From Microbacterium wangchenii (GTDB lineage: Bacteria > Actinomycetota > Actinomycetes > Actinomycetales > Microbacteriaceae): a stretch of DNA of 64,000 nucleotides. The stretch lies in assembly GCF_004564355.1 (NCBI RefSeq), contig NZ_CP038266.1, positions 186,001-250,000 on the forward strand, read 5' to 3'. The notes beneath the pieces were generated by a model. That model was not told the DNA's origin and searched no databases. It saw only the letters and a list, made by a program, of their open reading frames with translations. This document shows positions 35,247-43,165 of the stretch, one piece after another. Numbering within the stretch: position 1 is the first letter of the stretch; each line of letters begins with the position of its first letter. The position numbers and the translations under genes are program-made.

Positions 35247-36173
35247 TCAGCGTAGGAGCCGAGGAGCCCCATCGGGACGACGCGATCGATCGTTCTCGCG
35301 AAGATTGAGCTCCGCGATCGAGTTGCCACTGGGGGAGAGCCAAGAGCTGTGCCGTAGAGCGACTTCGGGATCGTGGCCGGGGATGATTCTGCTCGTCTCG
35401 CCCTGCAGCTCCTCCTGGAGCGTCTGGTACAGGCTGATCAGGTTGAAGGTGTTGCCCTGCACGTAGCCGGGCGCCCACATGCCTTCGATGTTGGAGTACC
35501 AGTACACCGTGTCTCCGGCGGCGACGAAGGGGCCGTTGCGAGTCTGGATCTTGAACCACTGCGATCCGAAGGTGTGCGAATCCCTTGCCAAGCGGGCGGT
35601 CACGCCGGGAAGGAGCTCCTCGTCTCCATGAACGAAACGGATCCGTCCGTCGGCGATGCCCTGGGCGGCTTTGGCGAGATCGAGCGGGTCGAAGGAGGAG
35701 AAGATCCATGCTTTCTGTTCTTCGGTGGTCATGTGGTTGGCCAGGTCCACAGCCGACGACCACCCCGTGAACTCCTCGTACTGCACATAAAGCTGCGCGT
35801 TGGGGAACGCCTCGAAATTGCCGACGTGGTCGAAGTGCATGTGCGAGACGAGGATGACGTCGACGTCTTCGGGGCTGATCCCCACATGCCCGAGCACCTC
35901 GGTAGGGCTCTCCCAGTTCGAGAATGCGTAGCGCTCGAGCCAGTAGTCGTTGCGGAATCCGCAGTCCACCAGTGCGACGTGCTGCTTGCCCCCGACTTCA
36001 CCGCCGATGAGCAGGGTGTAGAGCATCGGGATGCGAATGATGCCCCTGTTGCTGAACAGGCCGGACCCTCCGAAGAAGTCGTGCGGCATATCCGCGTGGC
36101 AGTACTCGAGAGACCAGATCGAGTAGTCGGTATCGGCTGCTGCCGGGAACTTCGTCGAACCACTGATGTTCAT
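35247..36173 (-). CDS. Metallo-beta-lactamase-fold hydrolase (lactonase-like)
   Basis: 308 residues from ATG 36173, supported by GAAGGAG; upstream in-frame starts are less likely. Zinc ligands: SHMHFDHVG (His111, His113, Asp115, His116), a further His in RDSHTFGSQ, AAGDTVYW Asp and IPGHDP His, so both metal sites are intact. The arrangement resembles AHL lactonases and 4-pyridoxolactonase rather than glyoxalases. Lies 26 bp upstream of the formamidase-like gene in the same operon; probable role is opening a lactone, lactam or cyclic intermediate. Confidence 0.88.
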   Translation of the reverse strand: MNISGSTKFPAAADTDYSIWSLEYCHADMPHDFFGGSGLFSNRGIIRIPMLYTLLIGGEVGGKQHVALVDCGFRNDYWLERYAFSNWESPTEVLGHVGISPEDVDVILVSHMHFDHVGNFEAFPNAQLYVQYEEFTGWSSAVDLANHMTTEEQKAWIFSSFDPLDLAKAAQGIADGRIRFVHGDEELLPGVTARLARDSHTFGSQWFKIQTRNGPFVAAGDTVYWYSNIEGMWAPGYVQGNTFNLISLYQTLQEELQGETSRIIPGHDPEVALRHSSWLSPSGNSIAELNLRENDRSRRPDGAPRLLR

Positions 36174-36293
36174 GACACTCCTTCGTGTCGTCGGCTCCGC
36201 CTCGTGGCGTCGCGCGGGCATGTTGGGTGGCGTGATGCCCAGGCCGCTCAGGCCCGCGGCAGTAGGGGCGTCGAGCGGCGTCAGGAGACGGCG

Positions 36294-36680
36294 TCAGACG
36301 GCGGCGATCGCGTCGATCTCGATCGTGGCGCCGTTGTACAGCGAGTAGACGCCGATCACGGTGCTGGCGGAGGGCTCGGGGGCCCGCACGATGCGGTCGC
36401 GGGTGCGCCGCCAGGTCGCGAGCTTCTCCTGGTCCAGGTGGGTGATGTACACGTTGACGCGCACCACATCCTCGTACGTCGCCCCCGCCGCCGTCAGCGC
36501 GCGCTCGAGCTCGCCGTACGTCAGCTCGATCGCCCGCTCGAAGCTCTCCGGCACGGAGCCGTCCGCTTCGAATCCCACCTGGCCGGAGATGAAGACGAGG
36601 TCGCCGCTCGTCACCCGCGTGCTGTCGGAGATCCCGGGCACGGTGGGGGAGGCGGTACGGCTGATGCGGTCGTTGGTCAT
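36294..36680 (-). CDS. RidA/YjgF/UK114 family protein
   Basis: 128 residues with CCAAGGAG before the ATG. Features: GISDSTRVTSGDLVFISGQVG, AIELTYGELERALTAAGATYEDVVRV and VIGVYSLYNGATIEIDAIA. The Arg expected just before the C-terminal substrate-pocket strand (RP-x-VE) is not evident, so it belongs to a divergent subfamily that may act as a specific deaminase or hydrolase, like RutC, instead of a generic imine deaminase. It lies between the flavin reductase and MBL genes. A 120-bp gap with no other feature separates it from the MBL gene. Confidence 0.9.
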   Translation of the reverse strand: MTNDRISRTASPTVPGISDSTRVTSGDLVFISGQVGFEADGSVPESFERAIELTYGELERALTAAGATYEDVVRVNVYITHLDQEKLATWRRTRDRIVRAPEPSASTVIGVYSLYNGATIEIDAIAAV

Positions 36681-36726
36681 GAATGCTCCTTGGAGGGGTT
36701 TCGATCGGATGCGGCGGAAGAAGCGG

Positions 36727-37299
36727 TCAGTCGCCCCGCCCGTAGACGGCGTAGAACGGCACGACGGTGCGGGGGAGGGCGGCGTGCTCGTTCAGCACGA
36801 ACCATTTGCGGTCATGGTAGACGAGCGGATGCGGTGACCTCTCCGGCGTCTCCGCGCGCGGCTTGGCCTCGATGGCCTCGACCACGACGAGGGTCGAGCC
36901 GTGCACGTCCAGCCGTTCGATGACCCGTCCGCGCAGCCACGCGTTCGCGCGCGGGTAATACGGCTCACCGGTCGGCAGCCGGCCCCACTCCACGTCGTCA
37001 CCGAAACGCTCGACGCCGCTGCGGGCCCCGAGCTTGGCCAGCTCGACCTGATCCGAGGCCAGCAGGTGCACGACGACCGTCTCCGCCCGGCGGATCGTCG
37101 GCGTGCTGGAGGAGCGACCGGATGCGGAGAACACGAGGGTGGGCGGATCGATGGCGACGGATGCGACCGAGCTCACCGTCATCGCGACCGGACCGTCGCC
37201 GGCGTCGGCGGTGATGATGGCGACGCCGGCGGGGTGGTGGCGGAACGCGTGCGTGAAGTCGCCGGCGGAGATCTGCGGCTCGGAGACGGTGGAATTCAT
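36727..37299 (-). CDS. Flavin reductase (FMN/FAD:NADH oxidoreductase, HpaC/RutF-like)
   Basis: 190 residues with GAGAGGAG before the ATG. Split-barrel flavin reductase motifs: FRHHPAGVAIITAD, GPVAMTVSSVASVAIDPPTLVFSAS (flavin binding), VVHLLASDQ and a C-terminal YHDRKWFVLN. Supplies reduced flavin to the monooxygenase encoded 31 bp upstream. Adjacent pairing of these two components defines a two-component flavin-dependent monooxygenase. Confidence 0.93.
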   Translation of the reverse strand: MNSTVSEPQISAGDFTHAFRHHPAGVAIITADAGDGPVAMTVSSVASVAIDPPTLVFSASGRSSSTPTIRRAETVVVHLLASDQVELAKLGARSGVERFGDDVEWGRLPTGEPYYPRANAWLRGRVIERLDVHGSTLVVVEAIEAKPRAETPERSPHPLVYHDRKWFVLNEHAALPRTVVPFYAVYGRGD

Positions 37300-37330
37300 C
37301 GTGAGCTCCTCTCGGAGGGGTGCCCGCCGG

Positions 37331-38533
37331 TCAGACGATCGGCAGGACGAATCGTGCGTCGTCCTCGCGGCCGAACAGCACCTTGCCGTAGGCCTCGAAC
37401 CCGCTGGCGGCGAGGGTGTGGCCGTGACGGCTGGCCGTGGCCTGGTCGCGCCACACGCGCTGGAGCGGGGCCGACTCGGCGAAGCCGGCCGAGCCGTGGG
37501 CGGTCATCAGGTCGTTGATCATCGTGGTGATGGTCTCCACCACCCACCCGGCCTTCGCGCGCATCTCGATCCGCTCCGCGTACGGCGCGTACGTGCCGTT
37601 GGCGGAGCCGTCGTAGATGCGGTCGGCCAGCTCGCGCGCGACGAGCTCCGCCGCGTCGAGCTGAACGGCGGCCTTGGCGATGGCGCTCTGGAAGACCGCT
37701 GAGTCCGCTTGCTTCTCGTAGCCGGTGTACGCGATCGCCTTGCTCTCGGCCTTGGAGATGACGTAGTCCAGCGCGGCGCGTCCCATTCCCAGGTGCGGGC
37801 CGATGAGCTTCATGAACAGGGACGGGACGAAGACCGTGCGGTAGGTCTGCTCGTCGTTGCCACCCAGATACCCGCCTTCGACCGCGGCCGTGAGGGGGAA
37901 GACCCGATGTGCGGGGACGAAGACGTCGTCGGCGATCTGCATGACGCTGGCGGTGGACTTCATGCCCGCGACGAACCAGTTGTCCTCCATCGACAGCTCG
38001 GAGGTGGGGATGAGGGCCAGGCCGGCGTCCACGACCTCACCGGCCTCGTTCTTCAGCGGGATCCCCAGCAACGACCAGTCGGCGTGCAGGCTCCCCGTCC
38101 CGTATCCCCACTTGCCCGTCACGCGGTACCCGCCGTCGACGCGCTCGGTGTCGGAGGTGGTGGCCAGGACGATGGAGATGAAGGAGTTCACGCCCTTGTC
38201 GGTTCCCCACACGTCCTGTTGCGCCTGCTCGTCCATGAGCGAGACGACCCATGCGCCGGAGTCGAGGATGCCGTGCACCCACGCGATGCTGCCGTCGCCG
38301 CGGCCGATGGCGCGGGCCACCGCGTGGCACTCGGCCGTGTTCGCGCCGAGCCCGCCGACGCTGGTCGGAGCGGAGATGCTGAATGCGCCCGTCGCCGCGA
38401 CGGCGTCGAACGCATCCTGCGGGATGCGGCGGTCGCGGTCTGCGTCGCGTCCTCCCGCGGTGAGCGTGGGACGCAGTTCGTCGATCTGGTCGACGATCGT
38501 GCTGATCTCGGGACGGAGTGCCGTGGCTGCCAT
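37331..38533 (-). CDS. Group D flavin-dependent monooxygenase (acyl-CoA dehydrogenase fold)
   Basis: 400 residues from ATG 38533, supported by TTGGAG. Acyl-CoA-dehydrogenase-like all-alpha/beta-barrel architecture: APTSVGGLGANTAECHAVARAIG, GYRVTGKWGYGTGSLHADW, IADDVFVPAHRVF and C-terminal AHGSAGFAESAPLQRVWRDQ. Lack of the acyl-CoA dehydrogenase catalytic Glu context and the adjacent flavin reductase indicate a monooxygenase of the IacA/DszC/HsaA type, which hydroxylate aromatic or N-heterocyclic rings. Substrate unknown. First enzyme gene of the cluster, 90 bp downstream of its probable regulator. Confidence 0.88.
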   Translation of the reverse strand: MAATALRPEISTIVDQIDELRPTLTAGGRDADRDRRIPQDAFDAVAATGAFSISAPTSVGGLGANTAECHAVARAIGRGDGSIAWVHGILDSGAWVVSLMDEQAQQDVWGTDKGVNSFISIVLATTSDTERVDGGYRVTGKWGYGTGSLHADWSLLGIPLKNEAGEVVDAGLALIPTSELSMEDNWFVAGMKSTASVMQIADDVFVPAHRVFPLTAAVEGGYLGGNDEQTYRTVFVPSLFMKLIGPHLGMGRAALDYVISKAESKAIAYTGYEKQADSAVFQSAIAKAAVQLDAAELVARELADRIYDGSANGTYAPYAERIEMRAKAGWVVETITTMINDLMTAHGSAGFAESAPLQRVWRDQATASRHGHTLAASGFEAYGKVLFGREDDARFVLPIV

Positions 38534-38558
38534 GAGTGACTCCAATGTCGACGCCGAA

Positions 38559-38590
38559 GTGTTAAACAGAGCGTGACATTGAGGGGTCAC
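38559..38590. promoter_or_regulatory. Candidate operator of the monooxygenase operon
   Basis: GTGTTAAA (38559-38566) is followed by the inverted repeat GTGAC-N8-GTCAC (38573-38590), in the gap between regulator and monooxygenase genes. GTGTTAAG also occurs, on the minus strand, upstream of the regulator (39373-39380), suggesting a shared site. Confidence 0.4.
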
Positions 38591-38623
38591 TATGTCAATG
38601 CACAGTGAACACCGAATTCAGCG

Positions 38624-39313
38624 TCAATCGAGGTGGTCGAACCGACGCAGCACGTTCAAGGGATTGGCGGGCGGATGCGGCCGCCAGCGCCCGCCGTCGG
38701 CAGCAGGCTCCGCCTCGAGCCCCGCGCCGTTGCGGTCCATGACGAACCACACCCCGCGGGCCGGCGCGGTGCTGCGGTTGAGATAGAGGTGCGGCCGCGC
38801 GGACTCGAACTGCAGAGAGTCACCGGGTCCGAGGACGTACTCGTCGAACTCGAGCCGGAGGATGAGCTCGCCCTCCAGGATGAAGGCCTGCTCGAAGCCG
38901 GAGTGCCGGGTGAGCTTGCCCGTCGGGGAACTGGAGGCGCCCGCCTGGTAGGTGACGAGGAGCGAATCCGTGCGGCCATCCGGGCGGCTGGCGAGCCGCT
39001 CCCAGCGGACGCCGTCCTCCATCTCGATCATCGGATTCTCGCTCGCGCGCTGCACCTCCGGGGTGAGAGGGGGTGCGGCGGCGAAGCTCGGGACGCTCGT
39101 GGTGCCTTCGATCCCCAGCAGTTCGTCGGCCGAGACTTCGAGCAGGCCGGCCAGGGAGTACAGGGTCGCCACCGACGGGCGGCTCTTCCCTGTCTCGACC
39201 TGGGAGATGAGGCTGGGGGAGACGCCCAACTGCTGCGCCACCTTGCGCAGGCTCACGCCGCGCGCTTGCCGGATGCGGCGGATGCGCTCGCCGATGTTCT
39301 CTGCAGTGGACAT
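38624..39313 (-). CDS. XRE-family regulator with C-terminal cupin domain
   Basis: 229 residues. Helix-turn-helix at about 8-65 (IRRIRQARGVSLRKVAQQLG, SPSLISQVETGKSRPSVAT), then a cupin sensor domain (about 110-200) with GFEQAFILEGELILRLEF, YVLGPGDSLQFESARPHLYLN. This is the SutR/PuuR-like class that senses small molecules through the cupin. Located directly upstream of the monooxygenase operon on the same strand, so it is the likely pathway-specific regulator. Confidence 0.92.
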   Translation of the reverse strand: MSTAENIGERIRRIRQARGVSLRKVAQQLGVSPSLISQVETGKSRPSVATLYSLAGLLEVSADELLGIEGTTSVPSFAAAPPLTPEVQRASENPMIEMEDGVRWERLASRPDGRTDSLLVTYQAGASSSPTGKLTRHSGFEQAFILEGELILRLEFDEYVLGPGDSLQFESARPHLYLNRSTAPARGVWFVMDRNGAGLEAEPAADGGRWRPHPPANPLNVLRRFDHLD

Positions 39314-39372
39314 TCGCTCTCCCGCTGGGCCTACTGCACCCTACCGCGCACCAAGACGGATGTGTAGGAATA

Positions 39373-39380
39373 CTTAACAC
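39373..39380 (-). promoter_or_regulatory. GTGTTAAG motif upstream of the XRE-cupin gene
   Basis: The minus-strand GTGTTAAG lies 60-67 bp before the regulator ATG inside a short AT-rich stretch and matches the motif upstream of the monooxygenase gene. Confidence 0.3.
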
Positions 39381-39397
39381 CACGCCACCGGGTGTAG

Positions 39398-39712
39398 TCA
39401 GGTCTCGTCGACCTCCGCGACGTGGATGCGCCCGCGGAGGAACGGCAGCGCCGGCGCGCGATAGACGAGCGATGGCCGGTCACCGGGATCCAGGGAGAAC
39501 TCCGCCTGGCCGAACCGCCACGCGCGGTTGAACAGGTACGCACCCACCGTCACCGAGCGGTCGGCGGGAACCTGCCACGTGCCCACGCCCCACTGTGCCG
39601 GCTGGCCACGCCCGGCGATGACGAGCGTGGGCCGAACCCCGGCGTAGAGCGCGAACCAGGGCTTGCGCAGGCTCAGCTGAATGCGACGCGTCGCCTCGTC
39701 TCCATGACTCAC
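39398..39712 (-). CDS. Conserved-looking hypothetical protein (about 104 aa)
   Basis: 104 residues, GTG start; AGGAG lies 11 nt upstream, a rather long spacing. The sequence is beta-rich (LRKPWFALYAGVRPTLVIAG, GVGTWQVPADRSVTVGAYLF, RAWRFGQAEFSLDPGDRPSL) without transmembrane segments, signal peptide or Cys. I recall similar uncharacterised proteins in Microbacteriaceae but no named family. Transcribed separately from the regulator and from the LysE gene. Confidence 0.65.
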   Translation of the reverse strand: MSHGDEATRRIQLSLRKPWFALYAGVRPTLVIAGRGQPAQWGVGTWQVPADRSVTVGAYLFNRAWRFGQAEFSLDPGDRPSLVYRAPALPFLRGRIHVAEVDET

Positions 39713-39794
39713 GTGTGCATCGACTCCTGTCGCATCCTCGGCATCGCCGCGGGTGTGACGACGGCGCCCCCAGCAAACATAAGCGCTGCGGTGC

Positions 39795-39821
39795 GCCCAG
39801 GACGGGAGGGCGCTCCTGGGC
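39795..39821 (-). terminator. Hairpin overlapping the LysE gene stop
   Basis: GCCCAGGA and TCCTGGGC pair perfectly over 8 bp; the hairpin begins at the last base of the LysE stop codon. Confidence 0.45.
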
Positions 39822-40486
39822 TATGCCACCGAAGCGGGCTCCGCGACCTCGAGTGCCAGCAGGACGGCGACGACGCCGAGGAGGCCGCCGGTCGCACGGC
39901 GCTGCCACACCGTCCACACCGGTCGCGCGGCGAGGAAGGCGGCGATCGATCCGGCCGCCAGGATGATCGCGGCGTTGACGGTCAGGCTGACGGCGATCTG
40001 GATGCCGCCGAGGAGGAAGCCCTGGAGGGCGGGGCTGCCGGCGGAGGGGTCGACGAACTGGGGGATGAGCGCGAGGTACATCACCGCCGCCTTCGGGTTG
40101 AGCAGGTTGGTCACCAATCCCATGCGGAACAGCTTCGCCGCCGAGTCCCTGCGCAGCCCCCGTGTCTCGAACACCCCCCGCCCGCTCGGCTTCAGCGCCT
40201 GCCACGCGAGATATGCCAGGTACGCCACGCCGGCGGCCTTCAGGCCGATGAACAGCCACGGCACCGCGACGAACACGACGGCGAGCCCGGTGCCTGCCAT
40301 CGTCAGGTAGACGAGGAACCCCGTACCCGTGCCGGCGAGGGACACGAGCCCGGCTGCGCGCCCCTGGCTGATGCTCCGGGAGACGAGATAGACCATGTTG
40401 GGGCCGGGCGTGAGAACCATCAGGAGAGCGGCCAGCGCCATGCCGCCCGCCGCCGCGAGCGATACTCCGGTTCCGAGGATGGTCAT
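39821..40486 (-). CDS. LysE/RhtB family amino-acid exporter
   Basis: 221 residues, ATG 40486 with GGAG upstream. Six transmembrane helices; family motifs MVLTPGPNMVYLVSRSISQG near the N-terminus and GLVTNLLNPKAAVMYLALIPQFVD in the middle. Exports amino acids or related small molecules. Divergently transcribed from a CGNR regulator gene with 66 bp between the starts, a frequent regulator-transporter pairing in actinobacteria. Confidence 0.93.
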   Translation of the reverse strand: MTILGTGVSLAAAGGMALAALLMVLTPGPNMVYLVSRSISQGRAAGLVSLAGTGTGFLVYLTMAGTGLAVVFVAVPWLFIGLKAAGVAYLAYLAWQALKPSGRGVFETRGLRRDSAAKLFRMGLVTNLLNPKAAVMYLALIPQFVDPSAGSPALQGFLLGGIQIAVSLTVNAAIILAAGSIAAFLAARPVWTVWQRRATGGLLGVVAVLLALEVAEPASVA

Positions 40487-40552
40487 CGGTGGCTCCGGAC
40501 AAGTGCAGGAGGGGTCTGGTGGCTCATCTGGCCAGAGTGCTGTAATGCCCTT

Positions 40553-41086
40553 ATGCACCTCAACCCTTACGGCGAGTACGCCGTACTGATGGCGGCATCG
40601 TTGGCCAACGACTGGCCGGACGATCGCGAGGGCATCGTCGCCCGCACGCGCGAGTTCGGCATGACGATGGACTTCCTCGCCGGCGCCGACGACCTGGCGG
40701 CGTCGCGCGCCGTGCTGGACGAGTGGCTGCGCGTCGTCGACGAGGTCGACCCGCACGCCCGCGCGGCACTCCTGAACGCCGCCCTGGCGGCAGCATCCGC
40801 CTACCCCCGCCTGACCGACCACAACGGCGAGGGCTGGCACCTGCACTACCGGGATGCCGATCAGACCCTGCCCCACGTGCTCGCGGCCGTCATCAGTGTC
40901 GGCACCGCCCTGCACCTGACCACGCGGGGGATGCACCGGCTGCGGCGTTGCGCGGCGGGTGACGGATGTCGCAACGTCGTCGTCGATGTGACCCGCAACG
41001 GCAGGCAGCGCTACTGCTCGGTTCGCTGCGCCAATCGCGCCGCGGTCCGGCGGCACAGGGCGCGGGGCCCGATCAGCGCAGCGTGA
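40553..41086 (+). CDS. CGNR zinc-finger/ABATE domain regulator
   Basis: 177 residues. The N-terminal stress-sensing ABATE-like domain (YGEYAVLMAASLANDWP) and the C-terminal CGNR finger (about 130-170): RRCAAGDGCRNVVVDVTRNG, RYCSVRCANRAAVRRHR, with Cys ligands all present. Divergent from the LysE exporter, which it probably controls. A TGTAAT sequence 6 nt before the ATG may be a weak leaderless -10. Longer upstream frames antisense to LysE are rejected. Confidence 0.9.
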   Translation: MHLNPYGEYAVLMAASLANDWPDDREGIVARTREFGMTMDFLAGADDLAASRAVLDEWLRVVDEVDPHARAALLNAALAAASAYPRLTDHNGEGWHLHYRDADQTLPHVLAAVISVGTALHLTTRGMHRLRRCAAGDGCRNVVVDVTRNGRQRYCSVRCANRAAVRRHRARGPISAA

Positions 41087-41151
41087 CGGTGCGTTACCGC
41101 GCATCGTGACGCCGCGTTACCGGCGGCGAGCGCCCGGCGCGATGCGCGACC

Positions 41152-41164
41152 TACGCTCGCGGCC
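41152..41164 (+). promoter_or_regulatory. Leaderless -10 box of the OsmC gene
   Basis: TACGCT at 41152-41157 ends 7 nt before ATG 41165; no Shine-Dalgarno sequence. Confidence 0.45.
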
Positions 41165-41716
41165 ATGACACTTGCTGACACCATCGTCGTTCCCGAGACC
41201 ACCTCCGCCGACCGCGCCGCACGGCTCACCGCAGCCGGCACGGCGTGGGGCGAGCGGATCGCGACCGATCCCCGCAGCGCCCAGTTGACCTACCGCGTCA
41301 GCGGTGAGGGGTCGGGATCGGTCGCGACCGTCGTCCGCGCCGGAAAGCACCAGTTCTTCGTCGACGAGCCGGCCGCGCTGGCCGGCGACGACGTGGGCGC
41401 GAGCCCCGTCGAGTACGCACTCGCCGCACTGATCTCCTGCCAGGTCGTCGTGTATCGCCTCTATGCGCAGGCGCTCGGCATCCAGGTCGACGACATCCGC
41501 GTCGAAGCCGAGGGCGACCTCGATGCGCGGAAGCTCTTCGGCGTCGACGAGTCGGTGCGCCCGGGGTTCACGGGCGTTCGCCTGCACGTCACGATCGACG
41601 GACCTGAGACCGAGCGGCGGTACGACGAGCTCAAGGCCGCCGTGGACGAGCACTGCCCCGTGCTCGACCTCTTCGCCAACCCGACCCCGATCACGGTCCG
41701 GGTGTCCAAGGCCTGA
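41165..41716 (+). CDS. OsmC/Ohr family protein
   Basis: 183 residues. OsmC fold: GAGxSPVEYALAAL appears as GASPVEYALAALISCQVVVYRLYAQ containing the first peroxidatic Cys, and the second Cys lies in VDEHCPVLDLF. These proteins reduce organic hydroperoxides with paired Cys residues. Length is above the usual 140-150 because of an N-terminal extension of about 40 residues. Monocistronic. Confidence 0.92.
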   Translation: MTLADTIVVPETTSADRAARLTAAGTAWGERIATDPRSAQLTYRVSGEGSGSVATVVRAGKHQFFVDEPAALAGDDVGASPVEYALAALISCQVVVYRLYAQALGIQVDDIRVEAEGDLDARKLFGVDESVRPGFTGVRLHVTIDGPETERRYDELKAAVDEHCPVLDLFANPTPITVRVSKA

Positions 41717-41748
41717 CACAGGTGGGGTCGACCGTCACCGGTCATGCG

Positions 41749-42235
41749 TCAGGTCGTGTGGTCGTCCTTGGTGCGCACCTCGATGTGCGGGCCGGCGACC
41801 CGGGTGAACCTCACCTGCATCCACTCCGCCCAGCCGCCACCGGGCTGCCGCGTCTCCCACACCGCGCGCATGGAATCCGGGGCGTCGAAGGTGAGGATGG
41901 CGCGGGGCGTCGCCGGCGTCGTTGAGGTACCGGCCATGCTCGTCGAAGCTTCCCACCGCGTGCTCGACGGTGCCATCGGCGTCGAAGGAGGTCTGATCGA
42001 AGGTGTCCATCGATGCTTCGCGAGGCGTGAAGAATTCCATCGCCTCTTTCCGCGCGCCGAAGATCTCAACGTCCACCCGATGGACCATCTGCCGGGCTCC
42101 GGGGAACCATTCGTAGACATCCCAGCCGGCCCACTTGTGGCCGCCGTGCTCGCTGCCGCCGACGATGATCCCCTCGGTCCGCCAGGTCCCGACCAGCCGG
42201 TCGAGCTGGTCCTGCAATGTCGAGTCGCCCGTCAT
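41749..42235 (-). pseudogene. Frameshifted DUF1579-like protein gene
   Basis: The reading frame starts at ATG 42235 (MTGDSTLQDQLDRLVGTWRT) and runs well to about GRYLNDAGDA, then continues in another frame with RAILTFDAPDSMRAVWETR to a stop at 41749-41751. The shift falls at a run of G (41904-41907 on the plus strand); one extra base or two missing bases would explain it. The rejoined product of about 160 residues looks like a lipocalin-like DUF1579 protein (LVGTWRTEG, FFTPREASMDTFDQ). Either a recent pseudogene or a sequencing error. Confidence 0.75.
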
Positions 42236-42279
42236 CGCACCACCACAGCATGGCGGGCCAGCCCGCACAAGGGAGACGC

Positions 42280-42876
42280 TCAGATCGTCATGTGCGAGCG
42301 GCGCCACGACCCGCCCGTCCGCTCGTAGATGACGCGCGTGTGGTGGCGATCGGGTGCGCCCTGCCAGAACTCCACGTGCTCCGGTTCGATCCGCCAGAGC
42401 ACCCAGTCCTCGGGCGGGATGCCGGCTCTCGCCGACGCCGACCGAGCGGCCAGGTCGGCGGCGCTCTCCTGGCGCGTCGCCTCGGACACCGGGCCGCGCA
42501 CGCGCACCGAGCGCACCACCGGCTGCCACCAGAAGTTCAGCGCCGCCACCGGGTGGGCGGCGAGCTGAGCGCCTTTGGCAGAGGAGCGCCGGCCGGCGAC
42601 AGCCCAGCCGATCGGCCCGACGTCTTTCAGGAGGAGCGTGCGGGCATCGGGTCTGCCGGCGGCATCCACTGTTGCCAAGGTGGCGGCATGCGGTTCGGCA
42701 ACGCCCGCGTCCGCGGCATGGAGGATCCACGCCAGGAACAGCTCAACCGGATCGTCGGGCAGCGCCGCGACATCGAACGGGGGCGCGGTGCCCACGAGTG
42801 AGCCTTGCGCTCGCAGCCATTGCGCCATGCTGCCCGGCCGCGTGGACGTCACGTTCTCGTCGCCCGTACCCGTCAT
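42280..42876 (-). CDS. Pyridoxamine 5'-phosphate oxidase-like (PPOX) flavoprotein
   Basis: 198 residues from ATG 42876; a downstream ATG (MAQWLRAQGSL) is also possible. PdxH-like motifs: EPHAATLATVDAAGRPDART, LLLKDVG, KGAQLAAHPVAALNFWW and C-terminal VEFWQGAPDRHHTRVIYER with a final RRSHMTI instead of the PdxH R-L-x-P ending. It is likely an FMN-binding PdxH relative; true vitamin B6 activity is uncertain. It lies upstream of the frameshifted DUF1579-like gene on the same strand. Confidence 0.85.
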   Translation of the reverse strand: MTGTGDENVTSTRPGSMAQWLRAQGSLVGTAPPFDVAALPDDPVELFLAWILHAADAGVAEPHAATLATVDAAGRPDARTLLLKDVGPIGWAVAGRRSSAKGAQLAAHPVAALNFWWQPVVRSVRVRGPVSEATRQESAADLAARSASARAGIPPEDWVLWRIEPEHVEFWQGAPDRHHTRVIYERTGGSWRRSHMTI

Positions 42877-42991
42877 GCGTTCACCGTGTCGGGCTCGAGC
42901 CATCCGCGCAAGCAAGGAGGCGGCCACGAGAAGGCGCTTTGCCGCCGCGTCCGTCACGCGACGGCGGTCGCCTCCAGCTCGAACGAATCAC

Positions 42992-43004
42992 GACACCCTG
43001 TGTC
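42992..43004. promoter_or_regulatory. Palindromic operator upstream of a WYL-regulator stub
   Basis: GACAC-CCT-GTGTC, a perfect palindrome, in the divergent region between the PPOX gene and the stub at 43028. I recall similar ACACCnTGTGT sites upstream of WYL-type regulators. Confidence 0.4.
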
Positions 43005-43027
43005 AGGGCTTCCGGGACAGTTTCCAT

Positions 43028-43126
43028 ATGCGGCCGGATCGTTTGGTCTCACTCGTGCTGCTGCTCCGGTGGTCGCTCGCGGGGCCGGTTCATCCACCGG
43101 CGGGTCGAGAGCCAGCGACGCTGTGA
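43028..43126 (+). pseudogene. Remnant of a WYL-domain (DeoR/YafY-like) regulator
   Basis: ATG 43028 encodes MRPDRLVSLVLLLR, the near-invariant first helix of WYL-domain transcriptional regulators, then diverges and stops at 43126 after 32 residues. The rest of the HTH and the WYL domain are absent from all frames downstream, where a hydrolase gene starts at 43166. I infer a deletion. The palindrome upstream may be its old operator. Confidence 0.55.
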
Positions 43127-43165
43127 TCTGTGGCGGCGCCGACGCGTGCGCGCCATGCTGGGTGC

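Noticed and set aside
39713..39740. Partial match (GTGCATCGACTC) to the 70-bp palindromic repeat
   Set aside because: Only 12 bases match and no pairing arm follows; likely chance.
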